DNA of 64,000 nt from Cinnamomum chago (taxonomy: Eukaryota > Streptophyta > Magnoliopsida > Laurales > Lauraceae). The notes beneath the pieces were generated by a model that was not told the DNA's origin, ran no database searches, and worked only from the letters and a program-made list of their open reading frames with translations. The DNA lies in NCBI GenBank assembly GCA_038049695.1, contig CP142455.1, positions 25,209,501-25,273,500 of the forward strand. Direction: 5' to 3'. Shown here piece after piece: positions 34,344-47,816 of the stretch. Each line of letters starts with the position of its first letter. Within the stretch, counting starts at the first letter, position 1. Made by a program: the position numbers and the translations under genes.

Positions 34344-35409
34344 ATTACTGTTACACCCCGACCCAAACTAATCATGATTAAGGCTAATTAATTGAGACTA
34401 ATGCTAATTAAGCATGGGTAAATGGGTTAATCAAGGTTAATGACCAAAGGGAGACAAATTAGTCTCAAATGATGCATTAAGTATAATGAATTGGAATTGA
34501 ATAGGTTAGAATGAGTTTAGACTCAAACAAGTTAAGCTAAGAACTTTTCCATAAATACGAGTTTTCACGTATTTCGTCAAATACGGAAATCCTTGATACC
34601 AACGCGTGTATCACGAGTAGTACGTCAACTTTCATAATAGACGCGACTCCATTTGACATCAAATGGACCAAATGAGACTTCATTTGACCCAAAATGTAAT
34701 AAGACTTAATAAAGAGGGGTTTTGGTGTTGGAAGGCTTATATTAGAATGAGATGAACTTTAGCATTCATTTCACTCTCAAGCAACCCTCGAGTCATTTTT
34801 CCTCTTCTCCCTTCTCTTCCATTCCTTCATCAAGTGTGAGATTAGGAAAGGTGCAAGTGGTTTGGTGTGAGAGGCATCATCTTCATCATCATCCCTAAGC
34901 AATTTCACCATTGTTGAAGAGAAAGAGCTTGAGAAAGATCTCAAGGTTTCCCTCATTGAACTACAAGTAAGTACTTGGAACTTTTAATGAGTTTGCAAGT
35001 CATAATGAGTGGTTATGCATGATTTCTAGCACAAATGGCTTATGGGTTTGTGTATTTCATATTTTCATGAAAGTAGGGTTTCATTTGGGGGTTTTCATCT
35101 CAAAGCCAAGCTAAGGAAGAGGGCTTTTGCTATTAAACTTCATAAGAGGCAAGTATAAACACTTGCTTGTGATTAGTGTTAGACATTGTGGAAGTTCATT
35201 GAGTTTTCCATAGATTTGGAGTTAATGTGTTTTCCATTTAAATTGGCAATTTGTTTTTGGATGGAATGAAATGATAAATGGATGATGTATGAAAGAGGAA
35301 CATGAAGTTCCATTTTCTTGTAGGATTGGAAGTGATTTGAATGTGTAAAAGAGAAGAAATGAAAAAGGAGAGAAAAATCAGTTTTCTCCCTGACCTGCAA
35401 CTCGTCCAG

Positions 35410-35527
35410 GTCCGATCGATCGGACTGTCAGCTAACTGGGAGGTTTTTCTGGCCGATCGATCGGACTGTCATCTGATTGATCGGACAGGCTTGTAACTGG
35501 GACATAATTCGAGCCAATCGATCAACG
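35410..35527. repeat. GATCGATC palindrome cluster
   Basis: A perfect 16-bp palindrome GTCCGATCGATCGGAC at 35410-35425, CCGATCGATCGG at 35453-35464, and two degenerate copies near 35473-35485 and 35513-35527. All are inside the solo LTR. Confidence 0.85.
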
Positions 35528-36337
35528 GAATTTGATATTTCTTTTGAACAATTATGCTTCCTATGAGTATTAGTGGTCTATAAATTAGTGTTAGAGCTAA
35601 TTGTACCCTAATCTAAGATTATCAAGATTAAGGAAATTAAAAGAAAAGAATGGTAACGAATTAAGTATTAATTCCTCAAAGGTGATGTCTAAACATGCAT
35701 GAGTGTTAGCTTAGGTTATTTGAATGTACAAACTACTATCAAAAGTGATGTTCATCAAGAATAACACGTACATTAAATAACAAGCGTTTCACCCATCTGT
35801 TTGGTTTAGAAAGTTGATTGCGAACTTGAACAGAATTGATAGATGTGATGCGAATTCTGAATATGACATTACTTAGTAATTCCTTAAGCTCGTTACGGAG
35901 CTGAATCGAATAATACAATAAATGAATGAATTAATGAATGAATAGTTACTAAAGGTAACAATGAAATGAATAATCCTGCTGCAGCAGATGGATTTGGGGG
36001 CGTTCCGGAGCTCCGTGGTGATGCTAGTTGTCCCTGGCCCGGACACTAGTAAGCCCACATATTCCGATCTTATCTATGGATATTGATTGATGCCTTCCGT
36101 TCGGAAGATGAATCCTTCCTTTGAGGGAAGATGGTAAATGAAATGAAATGAAATGAAACGAAATAAAATGAATGAAAGCTATGATAGCGAATGTCTATTG
36201 ATAAATTCTTATGTACCCATTGTCATTGTAGGAATTATCTAGAGTTGTCTAGAATGGTAATTGTTACTGAATGAATTTAATTAATTCAATATATGTACCA
36301 ACATGTGCTATCACAAGATTCATTTATACATTGTTGA

Positions 36338-36481
36338 ACCGTCGTGTTCATTAGTGTTATTGATGACATCACAGGCCTGATTGCCCCTGCCGGTCCTACA
36401 GCGCCTGCGGCGCCAGCAGAGGAGACCACTTCGGTTCCTCCAGGAGGTCTAATCGAGTGGAACGGTCGGAATGCCATTTGA
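36338..36481 (+). other. Short Pro/Ala-rich frame within the solo LTR
   Basis: Frame ending ...GGLIEWNGRNAI-stop, with a Pro/Ala/Thr-rich middle (APAGPTAPAAPAEETTS). Its G+C content is well above the surrounding LTR. It may be the residual 3' end of a retroelement polyprotein carried into the LTR, or chance. No conventional start codon was identified. Confidence 0.25.
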
Positions 36482-36802
36482 CATGGACATCGGAGTGCGA
36501 GAAAGAAACTCTAATATTTTGTTAAATGTTTTGAAACATTATTTTGTATATTCATTCATGGAATGTAATTAATTGTGATGGAAGTGATACATGTATAAGG
36601 ACTTCATTTTGTATACATGTAAATCATAAATTGATTTTTGTCAAGTAAAGATTTCCGCAATGATTGTGTAATTGATAGGTTCATTGAAATTGATATCCCT
36701 TGTGGATTCCGTTTTAACTTAGGTTAATTTGGAGTTTACGGGAGTAAGTATGGATTCACGGCCCGTGGTTATCGTAATTCGGGCCCGGGTTGTGACAATT
36801 AC

Positions 36803-37993
36803 TAGACTTCCTAACCACCAATTTAAGTGTGGATAACAATCTGAGTGTCCCTTTCCTGCCCATTGATTAAATAGCAGCTCAAAATAGCATAGATTTGGGA
36901 ATCTCCAAATCTAAGCTTATTTTTAACTTCCAAAAGTATTTCCTCGCTTGCCACGCCTTTCCTCCTCTCTAGGCGCCCAGATATCTGCTCATCAGTGAAT
37001 ATAGAATTTCTTTACAATTTAAGTTTTTGGCACATTAAATACAAAATCAGTAACTTTCATTGCCAAAAGCTAGTTTTTTAGACATAGTTTTGGAATAATT
37101 CTTAAACCATGGTTCAAGCAAATGAGAAAGAAGCATTGTCCCACAACATAATGACAAAGAAAGGCGTCAATACAGAAGGAAAGACATAACTTGGCAATGA
37201 TAAAAAGGGCTACAAGAGTGGAATCCAATCCAAGAATCTGTCTGGTCTCAAAAATCATCGAAGGCTTAGGATACATTATGAGAAGGCTCTGGTATGGTGA
37301 TTTCATATCATCCATTGCTCATGTATTGCTCCCGTTCATCACTTGATTTCTTGGTCTTCTGCTCTGAAGGTTGTTCTTCACACATAACTGAAAGGTAACC
37401 TTGGGTAAATTTACATAGAATGATACAAATGCTACTTCTAATATCTGCAAACAGTTACCTCTATTTTTTACTTTTACATACAAACCATCTATGCATTTCT
37501 ACTAGCTATATAAGCCGCGCCGATCACCTTGATTGGTGCTGGAAGGCCGGAAAATGGCCTTTAGATCTCTTCCATATATGGGTTCTCGTTATAAACCACC
37601 CGAAATAGCAAAAATGCTCTTTAATGAATATCTTTTTCTAGTAATGGCCTCTTAAATAAATTCAACCCCCATAGTTTTTTTTTCTTGTTTCTTTGAGGAA
37701 TTTATGAAAACTAATATCCTTATATACATATCACTTTTGATTTCTTGTTCAATAAGTCTTATTTTCTCTGTAAGAATTTTCAATGTCATTAGAGAGGCTT
37801 GTTATAACTTTATTTCATGATTAACAATTATATTGGAAATGTTTTTTTAAAATGGTGAAGGTGGGGAAATGGAAAATCTCAATTAGATCTATGGGTGTCC
37901 AAAAATAGTAACCCCGTTAAATCATCCTCATTCCATGTTTAATCCTCTGTAGTTGCATTTGGTTTTTAATAATATTTTATTTATAAAAAATAG
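36803..37993. other. AT-rich intergenic, nothing recognised
   Basis: An 81-codon minus-strand frame at 37070-37315 lacks recognisable motifs. No element boundary seen. Confidence 0.4.
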
Positions 37994-38658
37994 TTGAGGA
38001 TTTTACTGAAAAATTCCCAGTATTTGTTTGTTGCACTTGTTAGTGCCTCGCAACGAGCACCACACAAACGGGGTCCGTCAGACCCGATTTGGTTTTTTTT
38101 TTTTTCAATATGAAATGAGTGACGCTAGCATCTCTCAGTGTTGTTAATAGAGACGCTAGTGTCGCTCTTCTCTACCTGAGTACGTCGGTGCTGCTACTCC
38201 TTTTGCATTCTTCCTTCCCCACTTTGGATTAACCTTGCTCCGATATCACACATCACCTCTATGGTATGGGATGTTGATACTGTTTGCACATTTGTTTAGT
38301 ATATCAAATACAATGTCTATTTGGGGTTTTTCTCAAAGAACGAAACAGCCACAATGGTTTTTATTCACTTGTTTTGGGACATACACATTCGATTCATTGA
38401 TGCTTGTTTTGTTATTGATTAAAATTTGGAAGGGGGTTTACATTACCCAAACATGCATTTTCTTCTTCTCTGTTTTATTCTTGTCTGACATCTTTTTTCT
38501 CTTTGATGTATGATATTTGATATTTCTCCCTCTTCATTCTTGCATTTTTGGTGTGCAGTTTTAATGTACATTTGTTGTTGTTTGTGTTTGTTATTTTTTT
38601 CCCCTACATTCTTTGATCTGGCAATGGTTTTGATTCCAATTCCTAATAAAGAATTAGG

Positions 38659-38889
38659 GTTTGCCACCATGCCATACAATTCTTTGATCTGGCAATGGCT
38701 TGAGGATTGTTGGGTTGTTCTAAGAAAAAGATGGGCGGATATTTTGTGTCTGGACGCCAACATTCCATACCCTACTTTGGAATCATTTATAGGGTGCAAG
38801 TTATTTACGTTGTCCAAGCACACACAATCCTCAAGCCTTGAGTTCATTGTATTATATGAGTACCCAATGGAAGGCTTCTGTTGTTCGTA
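38659..38889 (+). other. Unrecognised ORF inside the MULE-like element
   Basis: Frame starting MPYNSLIWQWLEDCWVVLRK, with ACCATG start context, continuing to a stop near 38889. Tryptophan-rich and not low complexity. No family recognised; it could be the element's second gene or captured sequence. Confidence 0.2.
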
Positions 38890-39730
38890 AAGCTGTGGTT
38901 GTATGTTTGCTGTTCACATGCGTTAGGATGAGGAATCTGTGCATGAAGTGCCATATTCTGATATGGGTAATTGTTTAGCTGGGACTCAAAGAATTGATCA
39001 TGCATGGATAATTTGTGATTCTCCAAAAGTAGTCCTCTGGGGTGGAATTTGTGAATCCTCCACTTGGATGGAGCGTGCACAAATGCTAAGCGGTTGGGAT
39101 TTGAGAATTCTAAATAATAAAAGTGAATTTTTCATAATATTGGAGTTTGGGATTCTAGTGAAGAAAAAAAATGAAAAAAATACCAAGGCGACAACTATTA
39201 CATCATTATCCAAAAATCCCAAATGTCATAAATTCTTTTCACGATTCAGTTTATCTTTGGGGAATTTCTGCTGTTGGGGCAGGTCTTATCTTCAGGGACA
39301 GAGTCTCGAATGGTTCCCCCCTCCTTTTAACCCCTAACCCCTACCATATCTAAGCACTTAATGTTTTATTTAGAGATTTGAAGGGAGCGAAAACAACTTC
39401 GCTATTTAAATAGCTAGGACTCCAAGAGACTTAAACATGCAAGGAGTGGGGAAGGCCACAACTGGACCAGAGGTAGGGTTGCAAACCGAGCAACCCCTCG
39501 TTCTCATATTTGCTAATTTAGTAATCATTCACTGCTCTTCTATTTGATTTACTACATAATATGTGAGGACAGGATGACCTAATGTTTGGCCAACCCTTAA
39601 TCCACCTGACAATTTCATCGCTTCTAGTCTTGTGATTGTCATGCATTTAGATGGACATGGAGCAAACTCACACATTGATTAAAGAAGAGTAAAACTTTGT
39701 TCTTTCATAATTTTGGATTGCCTTAATATT

Positions 39731-39922
39731 TTATTCTTCGCGGTTACCCTCCCAATGTGATGTTTCATTAGCAACTTTAACTAGCGATTCAAATGTTATA
39801 TCACTTCGAATAGACCGCATCCTCTGCTTTCCACCTTTATATAACGGATGGATCATGTCAAATTCAAGATCCGCTTCATAGTGGAATATCACTATTAATT
39901 CATCCTCCGACATCCTAATCAT
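39731..39922 (-). pseudogene. MuDR-type transposase N-terminal fragment
   Basis: 63-codon frame with the pattern VIFHYEADLEF, HPLYKGGKQRMR and ITFESLVKVANE, resembling the N-terminal region of plant Mutator (MuDR) transposases, which precedes the DNA-binding and DDE domains. Those later domains are absent, so the element cannot mobilise itself. Confidence 0.5.
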
Positions 39923-40714
39923 TGAAAGAACATATATCCATTAGAGAAAATTGCAGTAGCAGACTATACATAACATTTCATTCATGTAGACAACATTACA
40001 CATGTATGTTACATCTTAGACAAGAGTAAATGCAAACTAGGGTAGAAAACATTAAGGGTAGTCTCATTGGTCTTGTAAAAAATTTCAATTATTTTGATTC
40101 TAGTAAAACCATTTCCAATTTCCACGTACATAAACACATTGGAGGATGAGATGGCTACCAACAAGCTCTCAAAATGAAGGAAAGAGATGGGTTGGCGGAT
40201 TCTTATTTGGGATTCAAACAAAGGTCATTTAATCCAAATGGCGCACATCAATGGCATCCATATAAGCCATCTGAGATGGGTCTTATACAAGGCGAGAGGA
40301 AATGGATGACAAATAACAAGAACCTACAATTAATAGTTTAATGTAAAGCAAACACAAATGTACCAAAACGTGCACCAACCTCTTAAATGGAAGCCAACAA
40401 CCTCTAAGATGAGCAATAGAATGAAGATTTGCAGGATTTTGTGTATGGAAGGTTTGTTCTTAAAAAACATGCAAGTATTAAAAAGATGCAAACAATTAGA
40501 GATGAGAAAACGGGGGTTTCGAAGGTGGGTAAATATAACGAATTAGTGATGATAGCGTCACTAAATTTCATATTAAGAGACGCCATCTTCGCTCTCGAAA
40601 AATAATTATAAAAAAAGGAAAAGTGGCGGGAGGAATTCTTCCGTGGTGAAAGTATTCCGAGGCACTAACAAGTGCAACGGACAAATACTGGGAATTTTCC
40701 AGTAAAATCCTCAA

Positions 40715-42656
40715 TTTGAATGATTTTAGAAGGTATTTTTTTTATCAAATGGTAATCAACGGTTGGATAAGTGCCAAATTTGGGTTTGGGTCAACTCAAC
40801 ATAGATAGCTTGTGTGAGGAATGGGTAACATGATCATAAGTGGGCCACTGCACCAGATCAAAAACTCTGTATAGATATATCTGTATCTATGTATATAATA
40901 TAATATAATATAATATATTATATTATACAACCATACAAAGCAAGTACACTATATTACGTACAAAAGTGTGTATTTTTCTACTTTTTATTTTTTGAAAAGA
41001 AAATCAATACCAACAATTTTGGAACTCAACCCAACCTAAGTCAAGCTTGATAATGATTCACAATTGGGTAAGGAATCCTAAACTCAACCCAACTGTGAGG
41101 TGCTTTTTTTTTTTTAAATCTCCTCGGATGACAACCATGGAACGACATTGGATGGGCTGATCTAGGTGAGATCTACCTATATGAAAAATCTCAACTTCAG
41201 TAGATTATCCTACCCCCTTGATCTATGACCCCAAAGTTTATTAGTTTTAAAGGCATCACTTTCTTATGATTTCAATAATCCAAAGGCCAGCAAAAGATTG
41301 ATGAGGGTCAAATTTGAGCTTTATACCAAATTACAGGGTAGTATGTGTGAACTGATTGGGTTGGCTCAAGGTGGGCTCCATGCCCTAAAAACATAGGGGA
41401 GCAAAAAAGGGAGTTTTTAAAATGGGGAGTTTTTCAGAATTCCTCATATGCATGTATGTATATATGAACAGAACTAGAAAACGGCTAGGGCATGTTTTTT
41501 TGTAAAAACGGCCCCTCCCGGTGGGGCCCGGAATGATACATGACAATCAAGTAATGTCATTGGATAGAAAAATCCGGATAAGACGTACCTATATGCAAAA
41601 TTTCAACTCCATTAAATCATCCTAACCCCTTGACCTATTGCCCTCTAGTTTTATGGTTCTATAAGCATCATAAGTTGGATGTGTTAAATTTGAACCGCAA
41701 CTTATGAGGGAGTGTGGAATTTTTTTTTCTAAATGGGGCATTTTTGAGAATTTCTTTATGCACACACGCAAGATCTATATCTAGTGCAACACATAGTGTG
41801 CATGGCGAGTTTCATGTGCACCTCATCATGGGGCTGACCCGATCACCCATCCAAATGGACAACACACGAGACCCACCAGATCACATCAATCACATTTTTT
41901 ATTAACTCATTAGAATGGAATGCATTGTTGGATGGATTGTGTAATTTTTTTTTAAGGGTGAAAATTTTCGAAAGCCTCATACTGACATACCCACCCCTTT
42001 GCCATAAATTATCCATGAAAGTTTTTTTCTAGTCATGGAATTAATAACTAAAATTTTAGTGAGGCAAAATCTTTGATCGTTGAGGGCATAACCGTTACAA
42101 AAATGCGATCTAGGATTGCATCTGCTTGGATCAGGCCGTAGTTGTGGAGATCAATGTCTATCTACAAGCGATCATTCATGTACGATTCAGTCTTCATAAC
42201 CCAAGGGCTAGGATGGACTGTCAAGACATAGAGGATGATGATGGATGGATCTATTCTAATGGAGATGGAAGAGAAAATAGGCTTCCTCTCAATGCTTTCC
42301 ATTTTCTCTGCTTGTCACATCCTTTAGTGCACGTTTAGTAAATAGAAAGGAATCATCTACTTAGAAGATTCCCTTGTTTTCTTGGATCCAACATATCCAC
42401 AAAGAGGATTTCCAAGGAGAGTTTCAGGTTTGATAAACAAAGAGGATTCGTACCATCTATGGGATGTGTGATCCACTAGTTATAGGTTTTTACAATTTTC
42501 TTAAAACCCATGAAAAACCAAGGGCCGAGCTTTCAACCCATATCTGTCCTTGGATCTTTAGAGAATTTGAACAGTTCGGATCTTATAGATGGGACCCACA
42601 AGATATCTCTAAATATCTCTAAATCCATGATGGACCAATGGTTGAAATTTGACATG
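40715..42656. other. Intergenic with minor repeats
   Basis: A TATAATATAA microsatellite at about 40895-40925. 41455-41700 contains sequence of general repeat character (GGTGGGGCCCGG). No gene seen. Confidence 0.4.
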
Positions 42657-42661
42657 ATAGC

Positions 42662-45600
42662 TGTAACGCCCCAAAATCCGAGCTCCTCGAATCTCGGGAC
42701 GCTACAGAAAGTACCGAAGAGAATCGGAAATTCCAATAAGATGAGCAAGCATGAATCTCATATGAGCAAGTAAATGGGCAATGCCCTATAATTTTATTTC
42801 ACTTTAAGGGATTACAAGGTACTTTTTAAAAGTTAAGCTAAATACAATCCTAGGCTAACACGGCCAGCTACAAAAGAAAGAAGGAAGATAATAACTCTAG
42901 GTGGTAGATGTCTCTCGATGCATCAACTGCATTATTCTCCAAACCCTATGACAACTGATCAATCGCCAAACAAACCACCAGCAAAAAAGGAGGAAAAGGT
43001 ACCTAAAAGCACCAAGAATTGGGTCAGGCTCGATGAGCCAGACAAATAGGCATGTTTTGATGGCAATACATTATATTAACTGATAGGAAAGAATGACATA
43101 CCTGATCCAGCTGTACCTACATGATTAGTACCTCAATAATAAATATAGGATATTAGAGTGCAACAGAAACAATGTGGAGTGCGGTGTATGAACGGTAATA
43201 GAGATAGGAATATAACAAATGTTTGATACAACATAACAGGTAAATAAGAGAAGTCATCATCATCAATATATCATCTAAGTCATAATGAGCACATAAATGT
43301 CACCAGCAATAGAGAAAACATGAGGAAGTAGTCCCACAATGTCCATGTCCGTCGTAACTTAATCCAACCTATCAATGTCGGCAGTTAAAGTCACTAAGCA
43401 ATGACATCCATAATACATAATAATCATACAACACATATACTTCCACAGGAGACATCGCTGCCGTCTTATCGAATGGGAGTGTACACAAGAGTCCATCTCA
43501 TCCATCAATATCCATATCCATAACCATATCCATAGCCACGGCCAAGTCCCAGTCATTGGTCTTACGTGCTATCTCAACATCTATATCCAACCACAACGTA
43601 CCCAGTCTGAGTGCCAGCAATCTCGGTACCTTGAAGGCATCTATTGTACTTAACCACAGCTTAATAATAGTATATATGCCGATACCGAAATCTACCAACC
43701 GTCCAACCGTATATCCACAGATCACCAAGTGGGGTACTCTGAACTGGATCGCCTTACTGTCCTTAATGTGAGACTTTATTAGCCAAGGGTATGAGTTACG
43801 GAGTTTGGGTATAGCTAAACCACGCTCGTGATTCTCAATAGTTAATAATGTGTACCCTTGTATCCTCCGCTTCTTTATACTCTTAATTAATATTATCCCT
43901 TTTAATCGGTTCATTCATCAATATCTACCGTTAAGATCCCAATATTGTAGGTCAGGGCTTCAAGTGCAATGCCCTGACTTCTCATCCAATGCGGACCGTG
44001 ATTATGAATCAAAGTTTAAGTGTAATATCCTGATTTTTTTATACTCTCTGATGTCTCAATCCACGGTTCAGACCTACCAACCAACCTTAGTGTATGTTCA
44101 TAACAATATAGGCATCGAATGCCTCAATCCATCATAATCGTTGCCCCTCTCTACAGGTCTAGGATCCAACTTCACCTAAGATAGTGATTACGGAGTCCTA
44201 CATATTTAATAAGTATCCTTGGTGCTCATATAGGTGTATAGTATCAAATGATATCCATTACCATTGAATTGGGTTCCATTTTACAACTCAAGACCCTACT
44301 TAAGTGCCTACACGGGTCAACGTTAAGCCCGACCCTTGACTCGTGTCTAGCGTATTCTAAACAGCGCAAATGGAAGGTCAACGGGGCCCACACATGATGA
44401 AATCATGAAAATAAGAGAATCCGAAAAATGGCAGTCTGTAGTGTACCTGGTCAACATCATGGTTTTTGGGTCAACCTGATACACTGTGGAAAGAAGTAGG
44501 ACCTAAGAAGCGGAAATTGTTGTCTGCAGTGTGCTCGGTCGACATCATGGGTTTGCGAGTCGATTGGGTGCATTGTGGGACAAAAACCTGGCAGATGAGG
44601 AAACTACAGTGTGGCCGATCGACCTGGTACACTGGGTTCTGGACCCTGAGTACATTTTCTGCTCCCAGTTCCTGGACAGCCAGGCCAACTGGGTACACGA
44701 ATTCCTTTATTCCAGGATTCTCCCCTCTTCCATTTTCCATCAAAACTCCATCAAATCCAACACAGATCTATACCAATCATCTCCACCCATCAAGTACTCC
44801 TCCCACGTCATAATTCTATCATAAATGGGCCATTGATCTTCCAAATGGGGGATTCTCATCTATCAATGGCCAAAAACACATAAAAGGCTTAGAAAGAGAA
44901 AAATCTATACAACATAGCATCCATTCAACCATCCAATTACAGAAATCAAACCAAATATCCATTCAAGACACTAATTAGCAATCTAACCATATTAATTAAC
45001 CAAATTAAGGAATCTAAGCATGTCTACTTGCCTAATTAGGAAGAAACTCCTCAATTAGCTTAGTCTTCTCTCCAAAAGCTCCAATATCACTCAAATTGCT
45101 AGATCTACAATCTCTACACCCATTCCCAAATAGAGAAGTACATTAGAAACGAAACTTCTAGGAAAAGAAGCTATTCTACAAGGAATTGGAAAGGGGGAAT
45201 GGAAACTACCTTTGATTGAAGAGGGAAGAGATCTAGGAGGTGAGATGAGTTCCCAAGCTTGGAGATAGTTGGATCTTGATGAGAGCCTCCTCTTCTAGCA
45301 ATTGGAAGCCCTAGATTTAAAGAAAGATGTGAGGGAAATGTAGTGAAATGAGAGGGGGAGAGTGCATGGAACATTGAGGAGCTTGGGGTGAGTTTCTTAT
45401 ATAGTAATTGGTGAGATGGGAATAGTCTAAAGTACCATTTCTTGCTAATGTTGATTTAAGATAAGGATGGGCGTACTTTGGGTAGTCTAGGTGAAATGAC
45501 TAAGGGATCCTTGGTTAGTTAATTGAAATAGAAGATAAAAACTAGGGTAGTTTAGGTATCTAGGTTTCAATGACTAAGGTACTCTTAATTGAGCGGATGA

Positions 45601-46070
45601 ATATGAAGGAACCTAAGGGTAATAAAGGTAAATTAATTGTAATGACTAGAGTGCCCATATTTTCTTGGTTGATAATGAAGGAAGCCAGGGTCATTTAAGG
45701 GATTTGCGATTCTAATTTGGAGGAAAATAGTTTTGGTGGAAAAACTAAAGTACCCTCATATGGTTAATAGGCTAATGCGCAAGGCCATGGGTAATTGGAT
45801 CATTCTAAGGTAGTTTCCCAACTCTTTAAGGAAAGCCCTTCTATTATTAGGATTTACAACTAAGGGCTTCTAGCATCTAATTAATTGTTGGGAAGTCAAC
45901 TAAACCCCTAATGGAACTACTAATCTCACAAAGGTTCTAATCCTAAAAACTATGCTTAATTAGTAGGAAATTACTAAACTACTCATGCTAATAACCTATT
46001 AAATTGGATAACCTAGGGTTGACTTGGTCAAACTGGGTCCCACTTGGTATTTTCAGGACGGGTCCTTACA
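42662..46070 (-). mobile_element. Solo LTR (3409 bp), Tekay/Del-like, with target duplication ATAGC
   Basis: The + strand begins TGTAACGCCCC and ends GGGTCCTTACA. ATAGC flanks both sides (42657-42661 and 46071-46075). Orientation is minus: a TATATAAGAAACTCACC promoter-like box and CT-rich leader lie near 45400-45330 on the minus strand. It is the full-length sister of the truncated copy at 17015-20645, in opposite orientation. Short frames inside are not genes. Confidence 0.9.
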
Positions 46071-46075
46071 ATAGC

Positions 46076-47337
46076 CAATTTGGACTTCTAATCACGATTA
46101 ATGGTTCAGATCTTGATTATGGGATCCAAACAACATGGTTCCAAATTAAAAGCGTTAACACCTAAGTTACTCGTTTTTGCACTACAACACCACCTTTATT
46201 GGTTTGATGATTTGAAAATAACTTCAACAGCTGATATATTTTTTTGTAATTTTTTTCATGATTCATGATGAATCACTACAAGATTTGACCCCATAACTAT
46301 TTTAGACCTTCTAAAGAGACTAGACATTTTATATTTTGTAAATGAAGCCAGAGGAATCTAGAAATCGTGATCCAATGGTCGAGACCTTTTTACAAATATT
46401 TCAAAGTCTATGAGGAATTAATGGGGTTGAGATTTAACTACATAGTTGTTTGTGTCATTTTAAACATATTTAACGGTTCAGATCTTGATTGTGGGACCCC
46501 AAAAAGTAGGGTTCTAAATATAAAAGCAGTATCCTTTAAGTTACTCTCCATGACCACTGTAGCTCCTCCTTCATTCCGTTGATCTTGAAAATCCGATGGG
46601 GGAGGTCTAGCTGGCAATAAAGTCGGAGATGAGGATCTTGAGAATCCTTACTGCTACTTTCCTCTCAATATCAAACCTGGATTTTCCACAGGATCAAAGA
46701 AAGCAGAGAAATATCCATTGCGTGGATGTTTACTAAACGCGCCCTTAATTGGCAACTCACGAGAGATTGTGGGGGCCAACGCAAATGGGCTCTATTGCAG
46801 AAGCCAATAATACTCACATTTGAACAAAAATCCAAACCATCCATACCTTTAAAACCAATAAACTTTGAGGACCAAATCCAGGAGGTTACAAAAAGATGTG
46901 ATGGAGCTATTTTCTGCATTACTTTCGTTATTCTTTTCCAAAATGTCATCCCTCTAATTGTCATGCAACAGTAGGTTTTCCAATCTTGTTTACAACCTAG
47001 CTTGTCCACCCTATTTGTTCACTTGTATTACGTTGATAATGATCCTACTTTGACACTGTTACCGACTTGAGTCCTACTTTTACATTGATCGAGACATAGT
47101 CCTACCTTGACAGTAATCGGCACCAGTCCTATTTTGAAATTGATTCTTGACATTCGTCACCATTGGGTTTTAATATTATCAATTTATTCAATATATAGGC
47201 ATTATACTTCAAAGAAAATTATGGACTAAGATTATTTGATTTGATTGACATCGCAGTCTAAATCTAATCCATATCTTACCCTCGTCAGTTACCCACAAGT
47301 AGGAATATCCTTGGCATTCCATATCTCCCATCCCAGT
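46076..47337. other. Intergenic with dispersed repeat copies
   Basis: Two related ~90-bp stretches containing GGTTCAGATCTTGATT lie near 46105 and 46465. A TTTACTAAACGCGCCC motif near 46730 resembles terminal sequences of common plant elements. No gene seen. Confidence 0.4.
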
Positions 47338-47345
47338 CATTTAAG

Positions 47346-47691
47346 TAGGGTTGTAAACGGGTCGGTTTTGGTTCGGGTCCATGGTAAACTTGAAACCGGA
47401 ACCCTTAAAGAGAAGGTGGAACCGGAACCGAAACCATAACCATATATGAGACGGGTCTAGATCCAGGTCCTGGTCTAGGTAAAGAATCATATTTTTAAAA
47501 AATATGGTTTTTAGGAGAGATTTTCAAAAAATTAGGTAATATTTCGGGTCTCGGTTCCACGGGTCCGAACCAAGGTGGAACCGAACCTAGACCCATTTAC
47601 TTATCGGGGCCTAATTATGGACCCAGACCTGGTTTTTAATGGGTTGGAACTTTCGGGTAATCAGAGAATCGGTTACCCATTTACATCTCTA
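47346..47691. mobile_element. hAT-type MITE (346 bp) with 8-bp target duplication CATTTAAG
   Basis: Ends TAGGGTTGTAAACGGGT and, inverted, TAGAGATGTAAATGGGTA. CATTTAAG occurs directly on both sides (47338-47345 and 47692-47699). An 8-bp duplication plus TA-rich short inverted repeats is diagnostic of hAT elements. No transposase. Confidence 0.9.
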
Positions 47692-47816
47692 CATTTAAGG
47701 CTCCCTGCATAGAGTCCTTCCCCCTTGACCTTTAATATCCCCTCTTACATCCTTGGCATTCCATCTTGCTCTCTACCATCCCCTCTTACATCATATATAT
47801 ATATATATATATATAT

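Larger units (their letters stand above)
34349..36797 (+). mobile_element. Solo LTR (2449 bp), Tekay/Del-like, with target duplication ATTAC
   Basis: Begins TGTTACACCCCGACCC and ends GGGCCCGGGTTGTGACA, terminal sequences typical of chromovirus (Tekay/Del) LTRs. ATTAC lies on both sides (34344-34348 and 36798-36802). A TATA-like region near 34730-34745 is followed by a CT-rich stretch as in the sister family. Palindromes at 35410-35527 and a Pro/Ala-rich short frame at 36338-36481 lie inside. No internal region remains. Confidence 0.88.
37994..40714. mobile_element. DNA transposon with 57-bp terminal inverted repeats, probably Mutator-like
   Basis: 37994-38050 and 40658-40714 are inverted copies with few mismatches, both starting TTGAGGATTTTACTG and ending GTTAGTGCCTCG. 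Further GACGCTA-type inverted similarity lies ~70-110 bp inside each end. A minus-strand MuDR-like N-terminal fragment lies at 39731-39922. No clear 9-bp target duplication was found, so assignment to MULEs rests on the protein fragment. Confidence 0.6.
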
